From the NCBI GenBank assembly GCA_016867095.1, contig VGKK01000005.1, forward strand, positions 1-20,792: a stretch of DNA of 20,792 nt. Reading direction: 5' to 3'. The notes under the pieces were generated by a model. The model was not told where the DNA came from. It ran no database searches and saw nothing but the letters and a program-made list of their open reading frames with translations. Below, in pieces: positions 5,879-13,526 of the stretch (its first letter is position 1; each line of letters starts with the position of its first letter). Position numbers and translations under genes: made by a program. Source of the DNA: Candidatus Omnitrophota bacterium (GTDB lineage Bacteria; Omnitrophota; Gorgyraeia; Gygaellales; Profunditerraquicolaceae).

Positions 5879-6605
5879 ATTTTTTTGCCCTTATAAAAAT
5901 ATCGCGCGTGACAAGATAATAATTACAGATAAACAGCAGGGGCGTCATATCCGGGATGTGTTGCGCCTTAAGGCCGGGGATGCGGTAGTTATATTTGACG
6001 ATAAATCCAATGAATACGATTGCCGGATTATAAGAATTTTACCGACGGTAGTTTTGAGCATTCAAAAGAGGCATTTGGCGCTAAAGGGGCAAAGGGGGCT
6101 GTATTTAGCAGTTGCCTGCGCTATCCCTAAAAAATCCAAGATGGACGATATCGTAGACAAGCTTACCCAGTTGGGCGTAGATAGAATCATCCCATTAGAG
6201 ACTGAACGAGTAATCATAAGGCTGGATAAACACAAGAAGATGTTGCGGCAAAAACGATGGGAGAAGATAGCCGTTTCCGCCAGCGAGCAGAGCCAGAGAA
6301 AAAGCGTGCCTATTATCGGCGATATACAAGATCTTAAAACAGCTTTAGCTGGATCAGTTGATTTTGACTTAAAATTGATAGCTGCGTTAACTTCAGATTT
6401 CAGGCCACTGAAGGAAGTTCTGGGTCGCTCTCGGCCGAAAGATATACTGATATTTATCGGCCCGGAGGGAGATTTCAGTCCCGCCGAGGTTGCCCTGGCA
6501 AGGCAGGCAGGGTGTATTCCGGTTTCGCTGGGTGAACTGGTTTTGCGCGTGGAAACAGCTGCTCTTGCTGCGGCAAGCTTTATCAGATTATATGAAGAAA
6601 CCTAA
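5871..6605 (+). CDS. rsmE: 16S rRNA (uracil(1498)-N(3))-methyltransferase RsmE
   Basis: This is a 244-residue cytoplasmic methyltransferase of the SPOUT fold that methylates N3 of U1498 in 16S rRNA using SAM. The N-terminal part is PUA-like (GRHIRDVLRLKAGD, about 24-37). The C-terminal knot holds the diagnostic series: KSKMDDIVDKLTQLGVD, the Ser-Ala-Ser-Glu-Gln-Ser-Gln-Arg stretch, IGPEGDFSPAEV, and finally LGELVLRVETAALAA, the SAM-binding knot loop. Its length is normal for the family. It overlaps the preceding membrane-protein gene by eight bases and the following mtaB by 14, so all three are probably translated from one message. The pairing of rsmE with mtaB is common in bacterial genomes. 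Confidence 0.93.
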   Translation: MYRFFCPYKNIARDKIIITDKQQGRHIRDVLRLKAGDAVVIFDDKSNEYDCRIIRILPTVVLSIQKRHLALKGQRGLYLAVACAIPKKSKMDDIVDKLTQLGVDRIIPLETERVIIRLDKHKKMLRQKRWEKIAVSASEQSQRKSVPIIGDIQDLKTALAGSVDFDLKLIAALTSDFRPLKEVLGRSRPKDILIFIGPEGDFSPAEVALARQAGCIPVSLGELVLRVETAALAAASFIRLYEET

Positions 6606-7905
6606 CCGTCCAATCCAGCTTAAAAGTAACTGCGAGCGCGGCCGGACCGTAAAATTTTACACCGTGGGTTGCAAGGTCAACCAGTACGAAACGCAATCCA
6701 TCAAGGAGCAATTTGCCAAACGCGGCTTCCAGGAGGCTGAGGATAACAGGCCTTGCGATATTTATTTGGTCAATACCTGCACAGTGACCCACAAGGCTGA
6801 CCGTGATTCGCGCCGCTTCATCCATAAGGCCATCCGCGACAACCCGGAAAGCCTGGTTATTGTGACCGGCTGTTACGTAGAATTGGATGGCGATAAAATC
6901 GCCAAGATTCCCGGGGTAGCGCACGTCGTTAAGAATAAAGACAAGCATAGAATCACTGGATTGCTGAGCAACGACAACCAAGATAATGAGTTAGGCGAAA
7001 CAGGCATAACCGGTTTCAGAGAGCACTCGCGCGCATTCTTGAAGATTCAGGATGGATGCGATAATCGCTGTTCCTACTGCAGGGTGCCTTTGGCTAGGGG
7101 AGCCTCAAGGAGCAGGCCGTTAAACGACATACGCCGGGAAGCGAAAATACTGGCGGAAAACGGCTTTAAAGAGATTGTGCTTGCCGGCATTTGCCTTGGC
7201 ACGTATGGAAGAGACCTCAAGCCGCAAGTCAACCTGGTCGATGCTATTGAGGCAATAGAAAATATAGAAGAGCTGAGGCGTATCAGGTTGAGCTCAATAG
7301 AAGCCGGGAATATCTCTGACAGGTTAATTAATAAGATGGCGCAATCTAAAAAGCTATGCCGCCACCTGCATATCCCCATCCAGAGTGGCGACGACGCAAT
7401 CTTGGCGAGGATGAACCGCAGATATAGCAGGGCCGGATACCTTGACCTTATTAATAAAATAAAAAGCGCTATTTCGGGGATAGCCATTACCACGGATATC
7501 ATCGTAGGATTCCCCGGAGAAAAAGAAGAAAATTTCCAAAACACGATCAGTTTAATCAAGGAGATCTTACCCCTACGCGTGCATATCTTTCCATATAGCC
7601 CAAGGCCGAATACCACTGCCGTTAATCTCAAGGACAGAGTGAATTTGGATACAATAAAAAACAGGGTTTTAGCTCTTCAAGATGCCGCTAATAATTGTTC
7701 GCAGGCTTACATGGAGCAGTTTTTAGGTCAGGATATGGATGTTCTCGTAGAGGAACGCCTTAAGGAGAGCAGTAAATTCTGGCAGGGCCATACGCATAAT
7801 TATATAAAGGTCCGGATTGAGTCCAGCCAGGCACTGAAAAACCTCATTATTACCGCAAGACTAAAGAAGATATCCGGAGATTCCATGCTGGCAGATTCTT
7901 GTTGA
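6592..7905 (+). CDS. mtaB: tRNA N6-threonylcarbamoyladenosine (t6A37) methylthiotransferase MtaB
   Basis: This is a 437-residue radical SAM methylthiotransferase that converts t6A37 to ms2t6A37 in tRNAs reading ANN codons. The N-terminal domain carries the three cluster ligands Cys27 (VGCKVNQYETQ), Cys63 (VNTCTVTHKAD) and Cys94 (VTGCYVE). The SAM cluster motif is Cys156, Cys160 and Cys163 in DGCDNRCSYCRVP. A TRAM-like RNA-binding domain follows from about residue 375. The KVNQYET form of the first motif separates MtaB from MiaB and RimO. I start at the ATG at 6592, not the longer in-frame start at 6490, because the extra 34 residues lie inside rsmE and precede the domain without homology-like features. 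The last codons overlap the -35 region of the next promoter. Confidence 0.9.
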   Translation: MKKPNRPIQLKSNCERGRTVKFYTVGCKVNQYETQSIKEQFAKRGFQEAEDNRPCDIYLVNTCTVTHKADRDSRRFIHKAIRDNPESLVIVTGCYVELDGDKIAKIPGVAHVVKNKDKHRITGLLSNDNQDNELGETGITGFREHSRAFLKIQDGCDNRCSYCRVPLARGASRSRPLNDIRREAKILAENGFKEIVLAGICLGTYGRDLKPQVNLVDAIEAIENIEELRRIRLSSIEAGNISDRLINKMAQSKKLCRHLHIPIQSGDDAILARMNRRYSRAGYLDLINKIKSAISGIAITTDIIVGFPGEKEENFQNTISLIKEILPLRVHIFPYSPRPNTTAVNLKDRVNLDTIKNRVLALQDAANNCSQAYMEQFLGQDMDVLVEERLKESSKFWQGHTHNYIKVRIESSQALKNLIITARLKKISGDSMLADSC

Positions 7906-7930
7906 CGGCGGATTTCCAGCGTGTTAAACT
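7902..7930 (+). promoter_or_regulatory. Promoter of the secreted-protein / His-Xaa-Ser locus
   Basis: TTGACG (7902-7907), a 17-nt spacer and TAAACT (7925-7930), preceded by TG at 7922-7923, form an extended -10 promoter. It is matched in spacing and -10 type by the promoters at 143-171 and 2299-2327. The transcript would start near 7937, about 25 bases before the first ATG, which has a strong AAAAGGAGG site. I saw no other promoter of this quality before 17710. Confidence 0.65.
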
Positions 7931-7962
7931 AATTTAAATTATCAGCTCAAAAGGAGGCAAAG

Positions 7963-8478
7963 ATGCTCGGGCCAGTAAGAATAGGCGTGATTGTAATATT
8001 CTTGTTGCTGGGTTTATTTTCATTGAGCTTCTCGCAGGAGCAATTAACCATAACCACGTATTATCCCAGTCCCTTTGGGAGCTACCGTGACCTCAGTGTT
8101 ACCGATTCTTTGCAGGTGGGTCCGCATCCCATGGCTAATGCACAAGGCAGAGTTCACACGGGCGGAAGCAATGCCGAATTCAGTTTTGCTAGGCGAGATC
8201 TTGCAGCACCTCCGGCAGGCGTAGCTGGAGACAGGTACGTATGGTATAACCAGGCCGGTACTGCAGCGTTATGGACGCCGGTCTCTGGTAATTTGGTTAG
8301 TATTGGTAGCACCGGCAATGTGTATGCTGCAGGCGCCGTGGAAGCATTTAGTAGATGTATCCTTTTGACTTTTGGCGGAGATACGGGGCAGTTGAATTGC
8401 CCTGCCGAGTATCCTAATATAGGCATCAGTTCAGACAGGACGGTTCCTGACGGCGGATTTTTTTATTGCTGTAGATGA
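7963..8478 (+). CDS. Secreted protein with TITTYYPSPFGSY signature
   Basis: This is a 171-residue protein with a typical signal peptide: Arg6, then a hydrophobic core at about 7-22, with likely cleavage near Ser-Phe-Ser-Gln around residue 24. The mature N-terminus contains LTITTYYPSPFGSY followed by RDLSVTDSLQVG. I associate this pattern with many secreted or surface proteins of Omnitrophota. The middle is Gly/Ala rich with aromatic patches (RYVWYNQ). The C-terminus has four Cys, one in CILL, one in NCP and a final Cys-Cys-Arg, suggesting disulfides. A very strong AAAAGGAGG site and the promoter at 7902-7930 make it the first gene of the transcription unit that continues into hxsD 16 bases after its stop. 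The function is not known. It could be an independent surface protein or the secreted partner of the peptide system. Confidence 0.7.
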   Translation: MLGPVRIGVIVIFLLLGLFSLSFSQEQLTITTYYPSPFGSYRDLSVTDSLQVGPHPMANAQGRVHTGGSNAEFSFARRDLAAPPAGVAGDRYVWYNQAGTAALWTPVSGNLVSIGSTGNVYAAGAVEAFSRCILLTFGGDTGQLNCPAEYPNIGISSDRTVPDGGFFYCCR

Positions 8479-8494
8479 TAACCCAAAACGCGCA

Positions 8495-8872
8495 GTGGCC
8501 AAAATAATAAAGTTAAATTCAAAAATTTATCCCTTAGAAGCCATCCTCAGTTCTTCGTATGCATTCACCGGCCAGGCGTATATTCATCTTGACGGCGACC
8601 CAAAAAAAGAAATCTTCGTAAGAATCAAGAACAAGGGGAGATATTCCAAAGAGAAGTCGGATTCGCTGTGTCGTGATTTCAGAAACAGCCTGATCCACCA
8701 TGTCCTCCGGCACAGGATAAGCAAGAATAATAAAAAGTTGAGAGAATATGTGGTATGCCGAGCCCTATATTCGGTCATGCCGGATTTCATATCTTCCGAA
8801 AACAAGGTCCCGGGAGAGCTTTCTGGCCTCGTAGACGCAAAGAGCATAAAGAAGACGCGGAGTCAAAAATAG
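8495..8872 (+). CDS. hxsD: His-Xaa-Ser system protein HxsD
   Basis: This is a 125-residue protein starting at GTG. The sequence KIYPLEAILSSSYAFTGQAY, an acidic turn (LDGDPKKEIFVRI), then LCRDFRNSLIHHVLRHRI and a final helix VVCRALYSV follow the layout I know for HxsD, the small component of the His-Xaa-Ser system. It probably acts in the cytoplasm as a leader-peptide binding or delivery protein, by analogy with other small partner proteins of radical SAM maturases. This role is inference. Residues about 100-125 form an extra charged tail. It is followed after four bases by a second, shorter HxsD-like gene and then by HxsB, the expected gene order. No strong Shine-Dalgarno precedes the GTG, so translation may depend on the upstream secreted-protein gene. 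Confidence 0.75.
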   Translation: MAKIIKLNSKIYPLEAILSSSYAFTGQAYIHLDGDPKKEIFVRIKNKGRYSKEKSDSLCRDFRNSLIHHVLRHRISKNNKKLREYVVCRALYSVMPDFISSENKVPGELSGLVDAKSIKKTRSQK

Positions 8873-8876
8873 CAGT

Positions 8877-9086
8877 ATGACGCTAAAGTTTAATAAGAAG
8901 ATCTACTCCCGGAAAGCGATTGAAGAAGCCGTACGCCTTTACTCTCCCCTCGTAAAGATAAGCACCGCAAAAGATAACTCTTACATTGAGGCGAAAGCCA
9001 CGGTCATGGATGCCGGACTCAAAAAAAACTTTGCTGATGAGTTTGCAAACTTGGTTCTGGTATTAAACAGGACCATGGAAGTATAA
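8877..9086 (+). CDS. Short HxsD-like protein
   Basis: This is a 69-residue protein beginning LKFNKKIYSRKAIEEAVRLY, which parallels the KLNSKIYPLEAILSSSY start of the preceding HxsD. After it come a beta-like segment (YIEAKATVMD) and a helix containing DEFANLVLVLNRTMEV, matching the RDFRNSLIHHVL region of HxsD. It is thus a compact HxsD relative without the C-terminal extension. Four bases separate it from hxsD and three from hxsB, so the three are almost certainly co-translated. A likely role is leader recognition for one of the several radical SAM enzymes. Having two HxsD types suggests that more than one maturase needs a docking partner. Confidence 0.65.
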   Translation: MTLKFNKKIYSRKAIEEAVRLYSPLVKISTAKDNSYIEAKATVMDAGLKKNFADEFANLVLVLNRTMEV

Positions 9087-9089
9087 CCG

Positions 9090-10532
9090 ATGGACTTTAA
9101 TTCAGCAGGTCTGAAGAAGCTGGGCTTTTTCCGTTACAGGCAGCTAAACGGCAGCGGATATATCTTGACCAACGAAGTCGGAGATTATTGTCTTCTTGAT
9201 TCCGGATCGCTGGATCTTCTGCTAAGCGGTGATTTGCAGAGACTGACTTCTCAGAAATACGACGAACTCAGGAATTTCGGGATTATCCGCGACAGGCATA
9301 GCCTGGACAGGTTAGCGAGGAAATTCGCCTCAAAAAACTATTTTCTAGAAAGAGGGACCTCTCTGCACATAGTCGTGGTTACTTTAAGGTGTGACCATAA
9401 ATGCACATACTGCCAGAGCAACTCCAGAGGCCTTCGGGAAAAACAATTTGATATGGATAAAGAGACGGCAAGGTGCGTTGTCGACAGGATATTCGAGTCT
9501 CCCAATAGAGATATAATCATCGAGTTCCAGGGAGGAGAGCCGCTGGTTAATCTTGAAACTTTAAAATTCATCGTTGAATATGCCAAAGACAAGAATGTGC
9601 GGGCAAATAAGAACCTGGCTATCACCATCGTGTCGAATCTTAGCTTTATGAATAAACAGATTTTGCGGTATTTTATGGATAATGATGTGGCCGTTTGTAC
9701 CTCTTTAGACGGTCCGGAACACGTGCACAACCGAAACAGGGTCGCCTCAGGAGCCAGGAATAGCCATAGGAATACGGTAAAATGGATAAAAACAATAAAT
9801 GCGGAATACAAAAAACATAAATTATATCATCGGATGAATTCGCTGGCTACCCTCACTAAATTTTCCCTGAAATACCCGCGCGAGATTGTCGATGAATATG
9901 TCAGGCTTGGCTTCAAGGAAATGCACCTGCGCCCCGTAAGCCCTTTCGGCAACAGCAGAAGGCTATGGCGGAAACTGGGTTATCCGGCAGATGGCTTCAT
10001 AGGATTTTACAAAAAAGCCATGGATTACATAATCGAATTGAATTTAAAAGGCAACGCCTTCCTTGAAAGGACAGCCGCCGTATTCCTGAAGAAAATAATC
10101 ACCGACCGCGATCCCAACTTTCTGGACCTGCGTTCTCCCTGCGGCGCAGTTATCGGACAACTCGCCTATTACGTCAACGGAGACGTATATACGTGCGATG
10201 AAGGCAGGATGCTGGCAAGTATGGGCGATGATAATTTTAAGGTTGGTAACGTATTTGAGCATACCTTCAGGGACTTCTTCGATAATCCCGTTACCAAAGC
10301 CATGTGCGTTGCTTCTTATCTTGATGACCTGCCCGGATGCAGCGATTGCGCGTACAATCCCTATTGCGGTATCTGCCCGTTATATAATTATTTCGCGGAA
10401 GGGAACATTTTCAGTCAGGCTGCGAACAGCCGGACCTGCCGCATTAATTCCGCGGTATTGGATTACATTTTTGAAAAGTTGCAGGATAAAAGGATTAGAG
10501 AGGAGGTGTTTTTAAAATGGGTGGAAAGATAA
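9090..10532 (+). CDS. hxsB: His-Xaa-Ser system radical SAM/SPASM maturase HxsB
   Basis: This is a 480-residue radical SAM enzyme. The N-terminus (FFRYRQL, then YILTNEVGDYCLL) is the HxsB leader-binding-like segment. SLHIVVVTLRCDHKCTYCQ contains the SAM [4Fe-4S] ligands Cys101, Cys105 and Cys108. IEFQGGEP (about 144-151), TSLDGPEHVHNRNR and LRPVSPFGNSR are further HxsB-typical blocks. The C-terminal SPASM region holds SPCGA, VYTCDEGRM, and the LPGCSDCAYNPYCGIC series (Cys417, Cys420, Cys426, Cys429), with a late Cys450 for auxiliary clusters. It acts in the cytoplasm and is predicted to modify His-Xaa-Ser peptides, with the precise chemistry unknown. Both HxsD genes lie upstream and a His-Xaa-Ser precursor lies 0.7 kb downstream. 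Its last 16 bases overlap the next gene, whose AGGAGGTG site lies inside hxsB. Confidence 0.87.
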   Translation: MDFNSAGLKKLGFFRYRQLNGSGYILTNEVGDYCLLDSGSLDLLLSGDLQRLTSQKYDELRNFGIIRDRHSLDRLARKFASKNYFLERGTSLHIVVVTLRCDHKCTYCQSNSRGLREKQFDMDKETARCVVDRIFESPNRDIIIEFQGGEPLVNLETLKFIVEYAKDKNVRANKNLAITIVSNLSFMNKQILRYFMDNDVAVCTSLDGPEHVHNRNRVASGARNSHRNTVKWIKTINAEYKKHKLYHRMNSLATLTKFSLKYPREIVDEYVRLGFKEMHLRPVSPFGNSRRLWRKLGYPADGFIGFYKKAMDYIIELNLKGNAFLERTAAVFLKKIITDRDPNFLDLRSPCGAVIGQLAYYVNGDVYTCDEGRMLASMGDDNFKVGNVFEHTFRDFFDNPVTKAMCVASYLDDLPGCSDCAYNPYCGICPLYNYFAEGNIFSQAANSRTCRINSAVLDYIFEKLQDKRIREEVFLKWVER

Positions 10533-11242
10533 GGCTTATCGTCATGATTTTGGGCTTTGTTTTCTTGTTACACGGCAGTATTGCTGCGCAAACGCAGAGT
10601 GATCCTGATAAGAAGAAAAGCGAAAAGAAATCAGCTAAAGAAGTTTATAAGGAGTGCATGAGGGCATTCGATATTAACAGTATAAATATGAATGACTCGC
10701 CTGCAAGGCAGAATTCCGCGCTTTTAGATGAGTACTTTACCTGCAAGGCGGTTGTAAAAAACGACAAAAATATATGCGACAATCTTGCTGCTGAATCGTA
10801 TCTCGTCGGCATGTGTAAAGATTATTACGAGGATTATGTAGAATTTCTTGGCGCGGCCTTGACCAAGGGCTCAACTTCCGCCGGCATGTCGCGATGCTTA
10901 AAGTCACTGGGAGACAGGGCAAGATGCTCAAGCTTCTTTCTGGGTTTGAATAAAAACGACAGCTCTGTATGCGATAGCGCTTCGGGAAAAGACAGGGATG
11001 AATGTAAGGCCCAGGTAGAGGGCATACCTGATGGCTGTCCTTCCGAATCCTGCCAGTATAAGTCTATCTTCGTTGATGCCGTACGCAGCAAAGGCTCATT
11101 TAAATGCAAAGAGATAAAAAACGATCATGTAAGGGGAGTTTGCCGGGGTTACATTGGGCGCAATGAAAATGTTTGCACGGATAATAAGGCGTTCCAGGAT
11201 TTTAAACATATATATTGCAGCCAAAAGTCGCGGGGACTTTAA
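10517..11242 (+). CDS. Secreted cysteine-rich repeat protein of unknown function
   Basis: This is a 241-residue protein with a clear signal peptide (Lys4/Arg6, hydrophobic core about 7-20, Ser-Ile-Ala-Ala before Gln24) and then a Lys/Ser linker. The mature part has 14 Cys, an even number, spread in pairs about 8 to 13 apart. Several fit a loose unit: Asn/Asp-rich turn, Cys, about ten residues, basic residue, Cys (for example NICDN to GMCKD, SVCDS to DECKA, FKCKE to GVCRG to NVCTD). This suggests a helical, disulfide-stapled repeat domain outside the cytoplasm. It is translated from a strong AGGAGGTG inside hxsB and sits just ahead of the precursor gene. It may be a carrier, receptor or immunity-like partner of the exported peptide, or a second substrate. 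No family is recognised. Confidence 0.65.
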   Translation: MGGKIRLIVMILGFVFLLHGSIAAQTQSDPDKKKSEKKSAKEVYKECMRAFDINSINMNDSPARQNSALLDEYFTCKAVVKNDKNICDNLAAESYLVGMCKDYYEDYVEFLGAALTKGSTSAGMSRCLKSLGDRARCSSFFLGLNKNDSSVCDSASGKDRDECKAQVEGIPDGCPSESCQYKSIFVDAVRSKGSFKCKEIKNDHVRGVCRGYIGRNENVCTDNKAFQDFKHIYCSQKSRGL

Positions 11243-11258
11243 AGAACGGAGGTGAGAA

Positions 11259-11555
11259 GTGAAGAAGCGCACCAAGAGAATTACAAAAAAGCTTCCCAAT
11301 ATCAAAAAGGATATCAAGGGATTCCTTCTTGACGAAGAGGGTAAGATTGACAAGAAAAATCTTGCCAAGCTTGGACTCTCAATGGTGGCATTAAAGATGA
11401 TGCTTCAGCCAGGTACGGCCTTTGCCGGCCATACGGCTCATCAAAGCGTTTATGACGCCCATAGCAGCGGGCCCTTAGCGGCCGGCCATAGCTCGAACGC
11501 TCCCCACACCAGCTATACCAGACATGCCAATCACAGTTCCGGTGGGTGGTGCTGA
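11259..11555 (+). CDS. His-Xaa-Ser repeat precursor peptide (HxsA-like)
   Basis: This 98-residue precursor is the likely substrate of the locus. It starts at GTG with CGGAGGTGAG five bases upstream. Residues 1-35 are a charged leader (MKKRTKRITKKLPN, then LLDEEGKIDKKN). A hydrophobic segment LAKLGLSMVALKMML (about 35-49) ends in Thr-Ala-Phe-Ala-Gly (53-57), which looks like a protease site. The core (57-98) has seven His, five in His-Xaa-Ser triplets: H61QS, H68SS, H77SS, H83TS and H92SS. It ends in Gly-Gly-Trp-Cys. This layout matches HxsA-type peptides of the His-Xaa-Ser system, but as a short irregular array. The next radical SAM gene begins inside its last codons (32-base overlap), coupling precursor and maturase synthesis. 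The modification and biological role are unknown. Confidence 0.75.
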   Translation: MKKRTKRITKKLPNIKKDIKGFLLDEEGKIDKKNLAKLGLSMVALKMMLQPGTAFAGHTAHQSVYDAHSSGPLAAGHSSNAPHTSYTRHANHSSGGWC

Positions 11556-12651
11556 AGGCCAAATACATACCCTAAAGATAATCTTAACCGATAGGTGCAA
11601 TTTATCCTGCAGGTATTGTTTTATTCATAAGGGGCACTCCCGATTCCGCCGCCCGTCAGTATCTTCTTTAAAGCAGGCAATAGACATTTTCTCCCGCATG
11701 AGCTCCTTGCAAAAAAATATTGATTTATCGGGAGGGGAGCCCTTTTTATATTTCGGAGCGTTAAAGAGAATATTAGAGCATGCCCGCCTGCGTATCCCTG
11801 ATTCTAATATCACCGTCACCACTAACGGGACTCTCATCAATAACAAACAGGTAGCTTTCTTAAAAGCTAATCACATAGATTTAAAAATCAGCATAGACGG
11901 GGAAGAGAAAACCCATGATCTAAACCGTAGGTTGAGAACGGCAAGCAGGGCACCTGCCTATAGGCATCTTTTAAGAACCATCAAGATGCTTTCTGGGAAT
12001 AACGTTGTTTTAAAAGCTGTGATGGTATTCGGACCGCGGACCGTTGCCAATCTATACGATAATTTACGGCATCTGATTAAATTGGGCTTTACGCATATTG
12101 ATTTTTATCCCGAGATATTTGCCTTTTGGCAAAACCATCAATTGAAGCTTATGGACAAGCAATTTGTCCGGGTCACCGCATTATTCGCCGAGAGCTTGCA
12201 AGAAAACAAGCTGCCGTTCAGCAATTCATTGCTGTTTTCTTTATTGAATGAAACAGGCGTGTATAAGCATTCTCGCTGCAACCAGGTCTCTGTAGATCCC
12301 GGGGGGAATTTTTATTGTTGCGATAAGGTGTTTTCTTTATCAAGAAGCAAACGCCAGAATTACCAATTAGGTCCGTCAGAAATCGGCATAGACGGCTACT
12401 CTCTTGGCGGAATTCTCGATGTCGTGCGCAAAAAGATAAAGAATACTGCTAAGTACAAAGACTGCAAAAGCTGCGAATACCTAAAATACTGTTTTTGCCC
12501 CATCGGATTGTATCTCTACACGCGGAATAACGGTTTAAATATTAATAGTTATCTGGACAACTTTTGCAGGGTCTCTAAGATTTACATTAAGAATTTCCTG
12601 GATATTAAGTCTGAAATCCTGGATAGCGGGGTTATCCCATCTCGGTTATGA
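11524..12651 (+). CDS. Radical SAM/SPASM peptide maturase
   Basis: This is a 375-residue radical SAM enzyme. The cluster motif is Cys25, Cys29 and Cys32 (DRCNLSCRYC). SGGEPFLY, TTNGTLI and ISIDGEEKTHD are the following core motifs. The SPASM part has RCNQVSVDPGGNFYCCDK in the middle and CKSCEYLKYCFCP near the end (Cys314, Cys317, Cys323, Cys325), plus Cys348, so auxiliary clusters are likely. The ATG at 11524 lies inside the precursor gene; later start codons such as the GTG at 11542 are possible without loss of a domain. Its stop overlaps the next ATG (ATGA). The gene two further down (14626) is a paralogue, sharing the unusual FPEIFAFW/FAQMFTFW region and the C-terminal layout. It probably modifies the His-Xaa-Ser peptide, with unspecified chemistry. 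Confidence 0.8.
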   Translation: MPITVPVGGAEGQIHTLKIILTDRCNLSCRYCFIHKGHSRFRRPSVSSLKQAIDIFSRMSSLQKNIDLSGGEPFLYFGALKRILEHARLRIPDSNITVTTNGTLINNKQVAFLKANHIDLKISIDGEEKTHDLNRRLRTASRAPAYRHLLRTIKMLSGNNVVLKAVMVFGPRTVANLYDNLRHLIKLGFTHIDFYPEIFAFWQNHQLKLMDKQFVRVTALFAESLQENKLPFSNSLLFSLLNETGVYKHSRCNQVSVDPGGNFYCCDKVFSLSRSKRQNYQLGPSEIGIDGYSLGGILDVVRKKIKNTAKYKDCKSCEYLKYCFCPIGLYLYTRNNGLNINSYLDNFCRVSKIYIKNFLDIKSEILDSGVIPSRL

Positions 12652-13514
12652 CGGAGCAAACATATTTATCATGGGTCAAATCTGTTTTCAGGAAGTCCCA
12701 TAAGGCCCCTGCGGTTTTCCTGGCAGCGATAAATTCAGTTCTCCGGGCCAGGCATCCCAAAGCAGCCATGAAGTATCACCTGGAGAGCTCTTTTAACAGC
12801 CGTGACGGGTTTTCATTGATCAAGGCGATACAGGTCTTTCGTTATGCTTCCGGTACCCGGGGAATTTGCATCGGTAATTTATTTGATCCCGACAAGTTGC
12901 TGGATGGAGTGCGCAAGATAAATAGATTATTTAGGGCAGACTTTAACACCGGCATGATGCGGGATTTGTGCGGCCTGCCTCTGTCAAAAAACAGGAAGAA
13001 CGATGTCGTTGTTTTTACCCTTGACTTTAATCGACCGCTTCATCGCTTCAGGAAGCTGAGCCTTCACATAAATCCAGAGCATCCCCAGGATATAATTAGG
13101 CTAAAGGATAGGATGAAAATCAAGCAATCGGAGGCGATCCGTGGCAACCTTGATAATTTAGAGTTTGTGGGCATTGATTTCTATCCGCAAGGAGAATGTT
13201 CGCTGAAAACCTATCAAAGAATAGACTCCTTGCCAAGGGGCATGGATAAAGGCAGGAAAGAAACCATGTCGCAACTCGGCAAGCTCATCCGGCCCAGGGC
13301 CATGCTCTTAATGACGAGATTTGACAATCATGGCGGACATTCTGCGCAGAACGTATATTTTTACCCGGGCGGTAGAGGAGGCAGGCAGCTTTTGGGCTTG
13401 CCCCCCTTATCGGGTTACAGTGATTTCTTAAAGAAGATCGGCCCATATCTGGAGAGTTTTCAAATAATCTGGATCGCTGTTAAGGACAGCATCCTGGAGC
13501 TTTACTTCTCTTAA
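12648..13514 (+). CDS. Unrecognised protein with five beta-hairpin units, PT-barrel (ABBA prenyltransferase)-like layout
   Basis: This 288-residue soluble protein has no motif of a family I can name. Five strand-turn-strand units are visible at about 42-67, 119-142, 171-192, 218-239 and 271-287, separated by helix-like charged stretches. The third, LEFVGIDFYPQGECSLKTYQ, and the last, IIWIAVKDSILELYF, resemble the repeats of ABBA-type prenyltransferases, including the cyanobactin LynF/PatF peptide prenyltransferases of similar length. The fold and a prenyl-transfer role are inferred from this pattern only. It is homologous to the protein at 15732: both share Gly-(Ile/Phe)-Asp...LeuLysThrTyr and a Gln-Asn-Val...Tyr-Phe block. 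ATGA overlap with the radical SAM gene before it suggests tight co-expression. It may also be a scaffold or leader-binding protein. Confidence 0.55.
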   Translation: MTEQTYLSWVKSVFRKSHKAPAVFLAAINSVLRARHPKAAMKYHLESSFNSRDGFSLIKAIQVFRYASGTRGICIGNLFDPDKLLDGVRKINRLFRADFNTGMMRDLCGLPLSKNRKNDVVVFTLDFNRPLHRFRKLSLHINPEHPQDIIRLKDRMKIKQSEAIRGNLDNLEFVGIDFYPQGECSLKTYQRIDSLPRGMDKGRKETMSQLGKLIRPRAMLLMTRFDNHGGHSAQNVYFYPGGRGGRQLLGLPPLSGYSDFLKKIGPYLESFQIIWIAVKDSILELYFS

Positions 13515-13526
13515 TTAACTTATCGC

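Noticed and set aside
7074..7631. 185-codon minus-strand frame inside mtaB
   Set aside because: It is a shadow of the well-supported MtaB reading frame.
9338..9811. 157-codon minus-strand frame inside hxsB
   Set aside because: It lies entirely opposite the strongly supported hxsB, with no motif or ribosome-binding site.
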